From NCBI RefSeq assembly GCF_009604455.1, contig NZ_WEGL01000006.1, positions 62,001 to 126,000 of the forward strand: DNA of 64,000 bases, written 5' to 3'. The notes beneath the pieces were generated by a model. The model did not search any database, was not told where the DNA came from, and saw only the letters and a program-made list of their open reading frames with translations. Positions 48,679 to 56,475 of this stretch are shown here, piece after piece; position 1 is the first letter of the stretch, and each line of letters begins with the position of its first letter. A program made the translations under genes and the position numbers. This stretch comes from Streptomyces sp. RB17 (lineage in GTDB: Bacteria; Actinomycetota; Actinomycetes; Streptomycetales; Streptomycetaceae).

Positions 48679-49236
48679 ATGCGCGCACCCATCGGAGACT
48701 TCGACACCGCCACCCCGGTCACGGACTGCCTGCAGGAGCTGACCGCCCCGGTCGCCGACGCCGTACGCGCCTGGCGGGGCGGTGTCCCCGCCGACCGCGT
48801 CCTCTACGTCGAGACGGACCCGCGCTGGGCCGACACGGCCGTCTTCGTGCAGCACTACGGCCGGGACCTGCTGGAGCAGTCGGCGAACTGCGTGGTGGTC
48901 GCGGGCAAGCGGGCCGGCGAGACGACCCTCGCGGCGTGCGTGGTGCTCTCCACCACCCGGGTCGACGTCAACGGCGTCGTCCGCCGCCAACTCGGCGCCC
49001 GCAAGGCCTCGTTCGCCTCGATGGAGACGGCGACCGGCGAGACCGGCATGGAGTACGGCGGCATCACTCCGGTCGGACTGCCCGCCGACTGGCCGCTGCT
49101 GATCGACTCGGCCGTGGTCGACCTGCCCTACGTCCTTGTCGGCAGCGGCCGCCGGCGCGGCAAGCTCCTGGTACCCGGCAAGGCCCTCACGGAACTGCCG
49201 GGCGCCGTGGTGCTGGAGGGCCTCGGCGTCGCCTGA
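48679..49236 (+). CDS. YbaK/EbsC-family aminoacyl-tRNA deacylase domain protein
   Basis: A 185-residue single-domain protein. The family fold is recognised from ANCVVVAGKRAGETTLAACVVLSTTRVDVNGVVRRQLGARKASFASMETA and MEYGGITPVGLPADWPLLID, where the GGITPVG loop is typical. Such stand-alone proteins hydrolyse mischarged tRNAs (for example Cys-tRNA-Pro). The substrate here is not determined. It starts 32 bases after the regulator gene and could be co-transcribed. Confidence 0.85.
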   Translation: MRAPIGDFDTATPVTDCLQELTAPVADAVRAWRGGVPADRVLYVETDPRWADTAVFVQHYGRDLLEQSANCVVVAGKRAGETTLAACVVLSTTRVDVNGVVRRQLGARKASFASMETATGETGMEYGGITPVGLPADWPLLIDSAVVDLPYVLVGSGRRRGKLLVPGKALTELPGAVVLEGLGVA

Positions 49237-49247
49237 GGCCGGGGCAT

Positions 49248-49327
49248 GGCAGACCTGTTCCGGGGGCCCTGGTGAGAACCACAGGTCAGGCGAGGGTCGG
49301 GGCGGCCCGCGGTGGAACAGATCTGCC
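49248..49327. repeat. 14-bp inverted repeat between convergent genes
   Basis: GGCAGACCTGTTCC (49248-49261) and GGAACAGATCTGCC (49314-49327) are complementary at 13 of 14 positions with a 52-base spacer. They lie between the ends of the YbaK and PobA-like genes. The arms could form a bidirectional terminator or mark a small lost insertion. Confidence 0.4.
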
Positions 49328-49380
49328 CATCGCGTCGTCAGCCGGGCGAGCCACGCTGCCCGCCCACGCCGCCGCCGAAA

Positions 49381-50604
49381 TCAGTAGGCGGGCGCGGTGC
49401 CGAGGTACTGTTCCGCGAAGGCCGCCGCCGCGGCCGGTGAGGTGAACAGGCGGCGCAGTCGGGCGAGTGTGGTGCCGGCGCGGAACGGGTCGCCGGACGC
49501 CACACCGTGGTAGATGTCCGACAGCCACTGCGAGAACTCCTGGTAGTCCCACACCCGGCGCAGACACGCCGCCGAGTAGCCGTCCAGCCCGGTGCCGTCG
49601 CCCTTCGTGACGTGTGCCGCGAGCGCGTCGCCGAGGAGGAAGGCGTCGTGCAGGGCGAGGTTCATGCCCTTCGCGGCGATGGGTGCGACCAGATGACCGG
49701 CGTCGCCGGCCAGCAACAGCCGTCCGTGGGCGAGGGGTTCGACGACGTAGTGGTGCATGTCCAGGACGCGCTTCTCGACCAGCCGGCCCTCGGTGAGCGG
49801 AGGTGCTCCGGCCGCACCGAGCCGCTCGCGCAGCTCGGTCCAGACCCTGTCGTGCGGCCAGTTCTCCGGATCGTCGCCGGGCGGGCACTGGAGGTAGAAC
49901 CGGGTCAGCTCCGGGCTGCGGGGCATCTGGCCGGCGAAACCACGCGGGTGGACGCCGAACAGGACGCAGTCCGTCGACGGCGGGACCTGCGCGAGCAGCG
50001 CCAGCCAGCCGATGCCGTCGTCCTGCCGTGCGATCCGCCGGCGCTCGACGGGTATCGCGTCCCGCGTCACCCCACGCGCCCCGTCGCAGCCCGCGACGAA
50101 GTCACAGCGCAGCAGCCGCCGTTCACCCGTCCGCGGGCACCGGTACGACACCGCGGGCCGGTCCGAGTCCAGGTCGTGCAGCGTGACGTCGCGCACGCCG
50201 AAGCGGATGTCGCCGCCGCGTACGTCGGCGTACTCCCGCACCAGGTCCGTCACCAGCAACGGCTGTGGGTAGACGTAGTGATGGCTGCCGGTCAGGTCGG
50301 CGTAGGGAAAGCGGTACCGCTCGCCCTCGAAGCGGAACTCGCAGGCACTGTGCGACTCGGCGCGCTCCGGCAGCCGTTCGGACAGTCCGCGTCGGCCGAG
50401 CTCGCGCACGGCCCATTCCTCGATGACACCGGCCCGGGGCCGGGTCTCGATGAACTGCCTGCTCTCGGTCTCCAGGACGACACAGTCGACGGATGCGGCC
50501 CGCAGGATGCCGCCGACGGTGAGCCCGGCCGGCCCGGCGCCCACGACGACGACCGTACGGCGTTCCTCGGGCGCGGAGTTGAGGTGGGGGGAAGGGAGGA
50601 TCAC
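49381..50604 (-). CDS. FAD-dependent aromatic hydroxylase, PobA-like
   Basis: A 407-residue group A flavoprotein monooxygenase. The FAD-binding GxGxxG is VVVVGAGPAGLTVGGIL. The DG motif region is DFVAGCDGARGVTRDAI, and the second FAD contact is LLLAGDAGHLVAPIAAKGMNLALHDA. ETRPRAGVIEEWAVREL closely follows 4-hydroxybenzoate 3-monooxygenase (PobA). Substrates are phenolic acids hydroxylated ortho to the hydroxyl; exact specificity is not proven. No ring-cleavage genes lie next to it. The start is the GTG at 50604. Confidence 0.85.
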   Translation of the reverse strand: MILPSPHLNSAPEERRTVVVVGAGPAGLTVGGILRAASVDCVVLETESRQFIETRPRAGVIEEWAVRELGRRGLSERLPERAESHSACEFRFEGERYRFPYADLTGSHHYVYPQPLLVTDLVREYADVRGGDIRFGVRDVTLHDLDSDRPAVSYRCPRTGERRLLRCDFVAGCDGARGVTRDAIPVERRRIARQDDGIGWLALLAQVPPSTDCVLFGVHPRGFAGQMPRSPELTRFYLQCPPGDDPENWPHDRVWTELRERLGAAGAPPLTEGRLVEKRVLDMHHYVVEPLAHGRLLLAGDAGHLVAPIAAKGMNLALHDAFLLGDALAAHVTKGDGTGLDGYSAACLRRVWDYQEFSQWLSDIYHGVASGDPFRAGTTLARLRRLFTSPAAAAAFAEQYLGTAPAY

Positions 50605-50669
50605 CCCCGCATTATGACGGTGTCCCGTCAGCCGGGGTCGGCCGACGGGACACCAGGGGAGAGGCGGGG

Positions 50670-52313
50670 TCAGTGCGCCGGAGCGTCGGTGACCACGACC
50701 TCCTCGATGTCACGCTCGATCTGCTCGGGCGCGGAGGCGGTCGCCTTGGCCCAGTAGTAGATGCCGAGCGAGAAGGCGGAGACGACCAGGATGTCCCACC
50801 ACAGCGGCAGGTCACCGGTACCGCCGAAGGTGCTCAGGTACGAGATCACACCGATGCCCGCCAGGTAGGGGAGCAGCCACTGCGCGGCCTTGAAGTCCAG
50901 GCGCGGCGCGTTGGGCAGGTTCTTGCTGATCGCGTACCAGGCGTAGGAGCCGAGCAGCACGTAGCCGATCAGGATCGCGAAGCCCAGGCGCCACAGGGTG
51001 TCCCAGCCGGACCAGAAGATGATCAGGTTGGCGACCACGAACGACAGCGGCGAGATGATGTTGCCGAAGGGCAGCTTGTACGGACGGTCGTGGTTCGGCA
51101 GCCGGTCCTTGAAGACGCCGTAGGCGAGCGGGGCACCCGCGTACATCAGCACGCTCGCCGAGGTGATGAAGCCGACCAGCGTCTGCCAGGACGGGAACGG
51201 CAGGAAGCAGATCACACCGGTCACGAACGACATCGCCAGGCCGAACCACGGCACACCGCGCGCGTCCGTCTTGGCGAAGACCTTCGGCGCGTAGCCGTTC
51301 TTGGCCAGGCCGTAGGAGATGCGGGACGTGGCGGTGGTGTAGATCAGGCCCGTGCCGCCGGGAGAGATGATCGCGTCGGCGTACAGCACCCAGGCCAGCC
51401 AGCCCAGACCGACCAGCGAGGCGAGACCCGCCCAGGGGCCGCTGATGCCGGCGTAGGCCAGGTGCGCCCAGCCCTTGGCGAAGGAGGCGTGCGGCAGGGC
51501 GCCGATGAACACGATCTGGAGCAGCAGGTAGATCACGGCGCCGATCGCGACCGAGCCGAGCGTGGCGCGCGGCAGGTCACGCTTCGGGTTGCGGCTCTCA
51601 CCGGCCAGCTGGATGGCCTGCTCGAAGCCGAGCAGGGCGAAGATGATGCCGCTGGAGCTGATCGCGGTGAGGACACCCTTGGCGCCGAACGGAGCGAAGC
51701 CCTCGGAGGTGAAGTTGCCCGGGTGGAAGTTGCCGATCGCGATGATGAAGATCGCCGCGAGCGGGACCGCGATCTTCCACCAGGTGGCGGCGCTGTTGGT
51801 GTGCGCCAGGATGCGGACGCCGAGGAAGTTGACCGCCACGAACACGGCCATGAGGAGCACCGCGACGACGATGCCGCTGGTCGTCAGCGTGCCGTTGGCG
51901 TTCTGCAGCCCGTCGGCGAAGTGCCAGTGCTTGGCATAGCCGATCATGGCCTCGACCTCGATCGGCGCGACCGTCGCGGCCTGCAGCCAGGAGAACCAGC
52001 CGAAGGACATGCCGGCCAGGCCGCCGAAGGCGTAGTGCGGGTAGCGGGCGGTACCACCCGCCACCGGGAACATGCCGCCGAGCTCGGCGTGCACGAGGGC
52101 GAGCAGCACGATCGCCACCGCACCGATCATCCACGAGATGATCGCCGCGGGGCCGGCCGCCACGACGGCCTTCTCGGCACCGAAGAGCCAGCCGGAGCCG
52201 ATGATGGAACCCACCGAAGCCCACATCAGGCCGATGAGCCCCACATCGCGGCGCAGGCCGCCGCCGGTGTCGCTTGTGGCTACCGGCGTAGCAGCCTGGT
52301 CGACTTTCGCCAT
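50670..52313 (-). CDS. APC-superfamily amino acid permease
   Basis: A 547-residue, roughly 12-TM transporter. The first helix contains the APC substrate loop GLMWASVGSIIGSGWLFGA. FPVAGGTARYPHYAFGGLAGM and SSGIIFALLGFEQAIQLAGESRNPKRDLPRA are typical of amino acid permeases, the latter including the helix 6 region. The C-terminus is short and acidic. The start ATG at 52313 is preferred over an upstream frame extension because GLRRDVGLIG homology begins here. The 214-bp leader is unusually AT-rich and holds two GTTAAC palindromes. Confidence 0.9.
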   Translation of the reverse strand: MAKVDQAATPVATSDTGGGLRRDVGLIGLMWASVGSIIGSGWLFGAEKAVVAAGPAAIISWMIGAVAIVLLALVHAELGGMFPVAGGTARYPHYAFGGLAGMSFGWFSWLQAATVAPIEVEAMIGYAKHWHFADGLQNANGTLTTSGIVVAVLLMAVFVAVNFLGVRILAHTNSAATWWKIAVPLAAIFIIAIGNFHPGNFTSEGFAPFGAKGVLTAISSSGIIFALLGFEQAIQLAGESRNPKRDLPRATLGSVAIGAVIYLLLQIVFIGALPHASFAKGWAHLAYAGISGPWAGLASLVGLGWLAWVLYADAIISPGGTGLIYTTATSRISYGLAKNGYAPKVFAKTDARGVPWFGLAMSFVTGVICFLPFPSWQTLVGFITSASVLMYAGAPLAYGVFKDRLPNHDRPYKLPFGNIISPLSFVVANLIIFWSGWDTLWRLGFAILIGYVLLGSYAWYAISKNLPNAPRLDFKAAQWLLPYLAGIGVISYLSTFGGTGDLPLWWDILVVSAFSLGIYYWAKATASAPEQIERDIEEVVVTDAPAH

Positions 52314-52527
52314 GTCTAGTGGCCTCTCAGATCTATACGCAGCGTTAACGAGCAAGGAGGCCACAGGCTAGGGAGCCTTTCCAAGTGAGCAAAAGACTGT
52401 TAACCAAAATTTGACCCGGGATCTTCGGTGTCTTGGGCCCACACTCGGTCACGGGGTTGTCACAGGTCAGAAGCGTGGCCGGAATGTCAATATTCAACCG
52501 CCAATTGTGAGTAGAAGGAGAGATTCA

Positions 52528-52935
52528 CTAGCCCAGAAGGGGAATTTCGATCGCCGGACACCGGTCCATGACCATGTCCAGCCCCGCCGCCCGGGTCCGC
52601 TCGTAGGCGGCCTCGTCCACGACGTCGAGCTGGAACCACACCGCCCGCGCACCCGTGGTCACGGCCTCGTCGGCCACCGCGCCGGCCAGCTCGCTGTTGA
52701 CGAAGACGTCGACCACGTCGACCTCGAAGGGGATGTCCGCGAGGGACGCGTACCCCTGCTCCCCGTGCACGGTCTCGGCCTTCGGGTGCACCGGCACGAT
52801 CCGCTTGCCGAACCGCTGCAGCACCTGCGCCACCCCGTACGCGGCCCTCCTCCGGTTGGTGGACAGGCCGACCACCGCCCAGGTGTCGCCCAGCTCGGTC
52901 AGGATCCTGCGGATCGTCGCTTCGTCGCCGTACAC
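52528..52935 (-). CDS. CoA-binding (YccU-type) protein
   Basis: A 135-residue Rossmann-like CoA-binding domain. WAVVGLSTNRRRAAYGVAQVLQRFGKRIVPVHP is the nucleotide/CoA motif, and VDVVDVFVNSELAGAVADEAVTTGARAVWFQLDVVDE and MDRCPAIEIPLL complete the fold. Proteins of this size bind CoA; their role is unclear. The GTG at 52935 is chosen because GAGGAGG lies just upstream. It is divergent from the CysRS-like gene. Confidence 0.88.
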   Translation of the reverse strand: MYGDEATIRRILTELGDTWAVVGLSTNRRRAAYGVAQVLQRFGKRIVPVHPKAETVHGEQGYASLADIPFEVDVVDVFVNSELAGAVADEAVTTGARAVWFQLDVVDEAAYERTRAAGLDMVMDRCPAIEIPLLG

Positions 52936-53042
52936 GGCCGCCTCCTCGGGGCTGCGGGAAACTGTTCCCCTGGGCAACAGCACCCCCGCGGCTCGGGATT
53001 CCCGGCCCGCCACCTCGCCACCATGTCCGAAATGGACACGAG

Positions 53043-53891
53043 ATGCCTGCGTACGACCGTCCGCCCGCCTACGCTCAGCCCGTGCTGCGCATCCTCGACG
53101 CCCGAACCGGTGAGCCCGTCCCCGCCGCGCCCGCCCGCCGCGGCCTGACCCGCATCGAGGCACACGCCTGCGGCCTCGACCCCACGGTCCTGCGCGTGCT
53201 GCTCACCGCCGACGTCCTGGTCCGCGCCCTGGAACTGGGCGGCACCCCGGTCTGGGCGGCCCTCGCAGCACCCCATCACCCCGACGACCTCCGCACCGCC
53301 GCGACCACCCTCGCCATCCGCCCGTTCGAGGACGCCCACGACCTCGCGTCCGGTCTGGGGGAGGCGCAGGTGATCCACGTGACGGCCGAGACACCGGGTT
53401 CCTCCGGCGGGGGGCCGGTGGTGTGGGTCGCCCCGGTGGAGTGGACGGGGGAGCCGATGAGCGGGCGGGGAGTGGATGCTGCCGGCCACGCCCCCGAGGC
53501 CACCTCCGGCTCCGAGCCTCCTGCGCACCCCGCGTTCCCGATCCTCCTCTCCGACCCCTGTGCCTTCAGGCTGGCTCTGCTCTCCGTCCCGCGCGGTGAG
53601 CCCGTCCGGGTGGACCCGGGTGTGCTGGAGGAGGCCGCCGGGCGGCTGGGGCGGTGGCGGCGGGCCGTGGCCGGGTGGGCGCGGCGGCCTTCGCGGCCCG
53701 TGCCGGACGAGGTGCGGGGGCGGCTGCGCTCCGCGTGGGAGGACGACCTCGATCTGCCCGGAGTGCTGGAGGTGCTGCGGGACGTGGAGAGCGCCCCGGA
53801 CCTGCCCGACGGAGCCCGCTTCGAGACGTATGTCTACGCCGACCGCCTGCTGGCCCTCGACCTGGCCCGCGACCTCGGGAGCCTGGTGTGA
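53043..53891 (+). CDS. Degenerate cysteinyl-tRNA-synthetase-like protein, function unknown
   Basis: A 282-residue protein. Its first 70 residues (VLRILDARTGEPVPAAPARRGLTRIEAHACGLDPTVLRVLLTADVLVRAL) follow the layout of the CysRS/MshC N-terminus, but the HIGH motif and zinc ligands are missing. The C-terminus (WEDDLDLPGVLEVLRDVESAPDLPDGARFETYVYADRLLALDLARDLG) resembles the DALR/helical part of CysRS. The KMSKS region is not found. It is therefore probably a catalytically inactive paralogue; this is inference from pattern only. Its stop overlaps the GTG of the SixA-like gene, so the two are translationally coupled. Confidence 0.55.
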   Translation: MPAYDRPPAYAQPVLRILDARTGEPVPAAPARRGLTRIEAHACGLDPTVLRVLLTADVLVRALELGGTPVWAALAAPHHPDDLRTAATTLAIRPFEDAHDLASGLGEAQVIHVTAETPGSSGGGPVVWVAPVEWTGEPMSGRGVDAAGHAPEATSGSEPPAHPAFPILLSDPCAFRLALLSVPRGEPVRVDPGVLEEAAGRLGRWRRAVAGWARRPSRPVPDEVRGRLRSAWEDDLDLPGVLEVLRDVESAPDLPDGARFETYVYADRLLALDLARDLGSLV

Positions 53892-54430
53892 TCGCGCGGG
53901 CGGGCACGGGGCCGCTGCGCCGGCTGGTGGTCCTGCGGCACGCCAAGTCCGCCTGGCCCGAGGGCGTCGAGGACCACCGCAGGCCGCTCGCGCCGCGCGG
54001 CCTGCGGGACGCCCCGGCCGCCGGACGCGCACTGGCCGAGGCCGACTCCCTGCCCGATCTGGCTCTGTGTTCCCCGGCCGTACGCGCCCGCCGCACCTGG
54101 GAGCTGGCCTCCGCCGAGTGGGGCACCCCGCCGCCGGTGCGCTACGACCGGCGGTTGTACGCGGCCGGCGTACCGGAGCTGCTGGAGGTGGTCCGCGAGA
54201 CACCGCCCGAGGTCGAGACGCTGCTGCTGGTCGGGCACAACCCCGGTCTCGAGGAGCTCGTCCTGGAACTGGCGCGGGACGGTCTCGAGGACACGCTGGA
54301 GCGGGTGCGGACGAAGTTCCCCACCTCCGCGATCGCCGTCCTCTCCTGGCACGGCACCGGCTGGGCCGCCCTCGGCCCCGGCACGGCCCTCCTGACGTCG
54401 TTCACCGTGCCACGCGGACGAAAGGAGTAG
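53888..54430 (+). CDS. SixA-like phosphohistidine phosphatase (histidine phosphatase superfamily)
   Basis: A 180-residue single-domain phosphatase. The N-terminal RHAKSAWPEG is the RHG catalytic motif; CSPAVRARRTWELA and LLLVGHNPGLEELVLEL give the remaining active-site residues (the VGHNP histidine). SixA enzymes remove phosphate from phosphohistidine proteins; related small phosphatases act on other substrates. The GTG at 53888 overlaps the stop of the CysRS-like gene by a GTGTGA junction. A tight hairpin overlaps its own stop codon. Confidence 0.88.
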   Translation: MIARAGTGPLRRLVVLRHAKSAWPEGVEDHRRPLAPRGLRDAPAAGRALAEADSLPDLALCSPAVRARRTWELASAEWGTPPPVRYDRRLYAAGVPELLEVVRETPPEVETLLLVGHNPGLEELVLELARDGLEDTLERVRTKFPTSAIAVLSWHGTGWAALGPGTALLTSFTVPRGRKE

Positions 54431-54446
54431 CGCCCCGAAGGGGCGC
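54430..54446 (+). terminator. Hairpin GCGCCCC-GAA-GGGGCGC after the SixA-like gene
   Basis: A 7-bp perfect GC stem with a 3-base loop begins at the last base of the stop codon. It is followed directly by a dispersed repeat copy. Confidence 0.65.
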
Positions 54447-54455
54447 GGCGGTATC

Positions 54456-54490
54456 GACATGCGGCTCCGCCGCGCGGGCGCGACCAGCCA
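54456..54490 (+). repeat. Copy of a dispersed GC-rich intergenic repeat
   Basis: GACATGCGGCTCCGCCGCG continues as CGGGCGCGACCAGCCA. It matches the copy at 44926-44960 at 33 of 35 positions and likewise sits just behind a GGGGCG hairpin. Confidence 0.65.
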
Positions 54491-54569
54491 TGACGACCCC
54501 GCAGACGAACCACGCCATCAGCGGCACCACCCGTCCCGGCGCCCCCAAGGGAGCGCATACGCTTACGGG

Positions 54570-55196
54570 ATGCAGGACGAGTACCGCACAGTCGCCCACG
54601 CGGGCGTGCACGAGATCGAGATCAACCGCTCCCGCTTCCTGTGCGCCCTCGCCCCGGCCGGCACCGAGCAGGAGGCGCAGGACTTCATCGCCTCCGTACG
54701 CAAGGAGCACGCCGACGCCACCCACAACTGCTGGGCGTACGTCATCGGCGCCGACGCCTCCGTGCAGAAGGCCAGCGACGACGGCGAACCGGGCGGCACG
54801 GCCGGCGTCCCCATGCTCCAGATGCTGCTGCGCCGTGAGATGCGCTACGTCGTCGCGGTCGTCACCCGCTACTACGGCGGCGTCAAGCTCGGCGCCGGCG
54901 GGCTGATCAGGGCTTACGGCGGCGCGGTCGGCGAGGCCCTCGACACGCTCGGCACGATCACCAGGCGCCGCTTCCGGCTGGCCACGGTGACCGTCGACCA
55001 CCAGCGCGCGGGGAAGGTCCAGAACGACCTGCGCGCCACCGGACGCGAGGTGCGGGACGTCCGCTACGCCGAGGCGGTCACCATCGAGATCGGCCTGCCG
55101 GACGCGGACGTGGACGCCTTCCGCGCCTGGCTCGCCGATGCGACGGCGGGCACGGCGGGGTTCGAACTGGGCGGCGAAGCCTACGGAGATGCCTGA
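54570..55196 (+). CDS. YigZ/IMPACT-family protein
   Basis: A 208-residue two-domain protein. The N-terminal UPF0029 domain has INRSRFLCALAPAGTEQEAQDFIASVRKEHADATHNCWAYVIG and the signature SDDGEPGGTAGVPMLQMLLRREMRYVVAVVTRYYGGVKLGAGGLIRAYGGA. The C-terminal domain has an EF-G-like alpha/beta fold. Bacterial YigZ proteins are thought to act in translation or stress, but the molecular role is unsettled. The ATG at 54570 is the conserved start; upstream frame belongs to the repeat. Confidence 0.9.
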   Translation: MQDEYRTVAHAGVHEIEINRSRFLCALAPAGTEQEAQDFIASVRKEHADATHNCWAYVIGADASVQKASDDGEPGGTAGVPMLQMLLRREMRYVVAVVTRYYGGVKLGAGGLIRAYGGAVGEALDTLGTITRRRFRLATVTVDHQRAGKVQNDLRATGREVRDVRYAEAVTIEIGLPDADVDAFRAWLADATAGTAGFELGGEAYGDA

Positions 55197-55311
55197 CATA
55201 CCAGACATCCCGCCCCAATTCGGGCGAATATTGCCAATGTTGACCGATCGTGCCGGCCGATACGGGAGTAACCGCCCGTGATGTCAGACCCGGCCGTTAG
55301 TCTCGGGGATC

Positions 55312-56475
55312 ATGAGACTCCTGCACACGTCCGACTGGCATCTCGGCCGGGCCTTCCACCGGGTGAACATGCTCGGGGCCCAGGCCGAGTTCATCGGTCA
55401 CCTCGTCACCACCGTGCGCGAGCGCGCGGTGGACGCGGTGGTCGTGTCGGGCGACGTGTACGACCGGGCGGTGCCCCCGCTCGCCGCGGTCGAGCTGTTC
55501 GACGACGCCCTGCACCGCCTCGCGGATCTCGGTGTGCCCACGGTGATGATCTCCGGCAACCACGACTCGGCCCGCCGACTCGGCGTCGGCGCCGGGCTCA
55601 TCGGCCGCGCGGGCATCCATCTGCGCACCGAGCCGTCGGCCGCCGGCACCCCGGTCGTGCTGACCGACGCACACGGGGACGTCGCGTTCTACGGGCTGCC
55701 CTATCTCGAACCCGCCCTGGTGAAGGACGAGTTCGCGGTGGAGAAGGCCGGCCACGAGGCCGTACTGTCGGCCGCCATGGACCGCGTCCGCGCCGACCTC
55801 GCCACCCGCGCGCCGGGGACCCGTTCGGTCGTCCTCGCCCACGCCTTCGTCACCGGTGGCGAGGCCAGCGACAGCGAGCGGGACATCACCGTCGGCGGGG
55901 TCGCCGCCGTACCGGCCGGGGTCTTCGACGGCGTCGACTATGTGGCGCTCGGCCATCTGCACGGCTGCCAGACCATCACCGAGCGCGTGCGCTACTCGGG
56001 CTCCCCGCTCGCGTACTCCTTCTCCGAGGCCGGCCACCGCAAGAGCATGTGGCTGGTCGACCTCGGCGGCGACGGGTCCGTCTCCGCCGAGCGCCTCGAC
56101 TGCCCGGTGCCGCGCCCGCTGGCCCGTATCAAGGGCACGCTGGACGGCCTCCTCACCGATCCGGCGCCGGCCCGTCACGAGGAAGCCTGGGTCGAAGCCA
56201 CCCTCACCGACGCGGTCCGCCCCGCCGACCCCATGGCCCGGCTCACCGAGCGCTTCCCGCACATCCTCAGCCTCGTCTTCGCCCCGGAACGCGCTCCGGA
56301 CGACCCCCAGGTGTCGTACGCCCGGCGCCTCGCGGGCCGCGGCGACCAGCAGATCGCCCAGGACTTCGTCGCCCATGTGCGCGGCGCCGGGCCCGACGAG
56401 GAGGAGGCGGCCGTGCTGCGCGCGGCCTTCGACGCCGTGCGCGCCGACGCCGCCGTGCGTGAGGTGGCCCGGTGA
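55312..56475 (+). CDS. sbcD: Exonuclease SbcCD, subunit D (Mre11-like)
   Basis: A 387-residue calcineurin-like nuclease. Metal-binding motifs are in order: LHTSDWHLGRAFH, VVVSGDVYDRAVPP, MISGNHDSARRL, VVLAHAFVTGG and ALGHLHGCQ. SbcD with SbcC forms the bacterial Mre11-Rad50 complex, which opens hairpins and protein-blocked ends. It overlaps sbcC by GTGA, ensuring coupled synthesis. The upstream gap contains TTGACC at about 55238 that may serve as a -35 element. Confidence 0.95.
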   Translation: MRLLHTSDWHLGRAFHRVNMLGAQAEFIGHLVTTVRERAVDAVVVSGDVYDRAVPPLAAVELFDDALHRLADLGVPTVMISGNHDSARRLGVGAGLIGRAGIHLRTEPSAAGTPVVLTDAHGDVAFYGLPYLEPALVKDEFAVEKAGHEAVLSAAMDRVRADLATRAPGTRSVVLAHAFVTGGEASDSERDITVGGVAAVPAGVFDGVDYVALGHLHGCQTITERVRYSGSPLAYSFSEAGHRKSMWLVDLGGDGSVSAERLDCPVPRPLARIKGTLDGLLTDPAPARHEEAWVEATLTDAVRPADPMARLTERFPHILSLVFAPERAPDDPQVSYARRLAGRGDQQIAQDFVAHVRGAGPDEEEAAVLRAAFDAVRADAAVREVAR

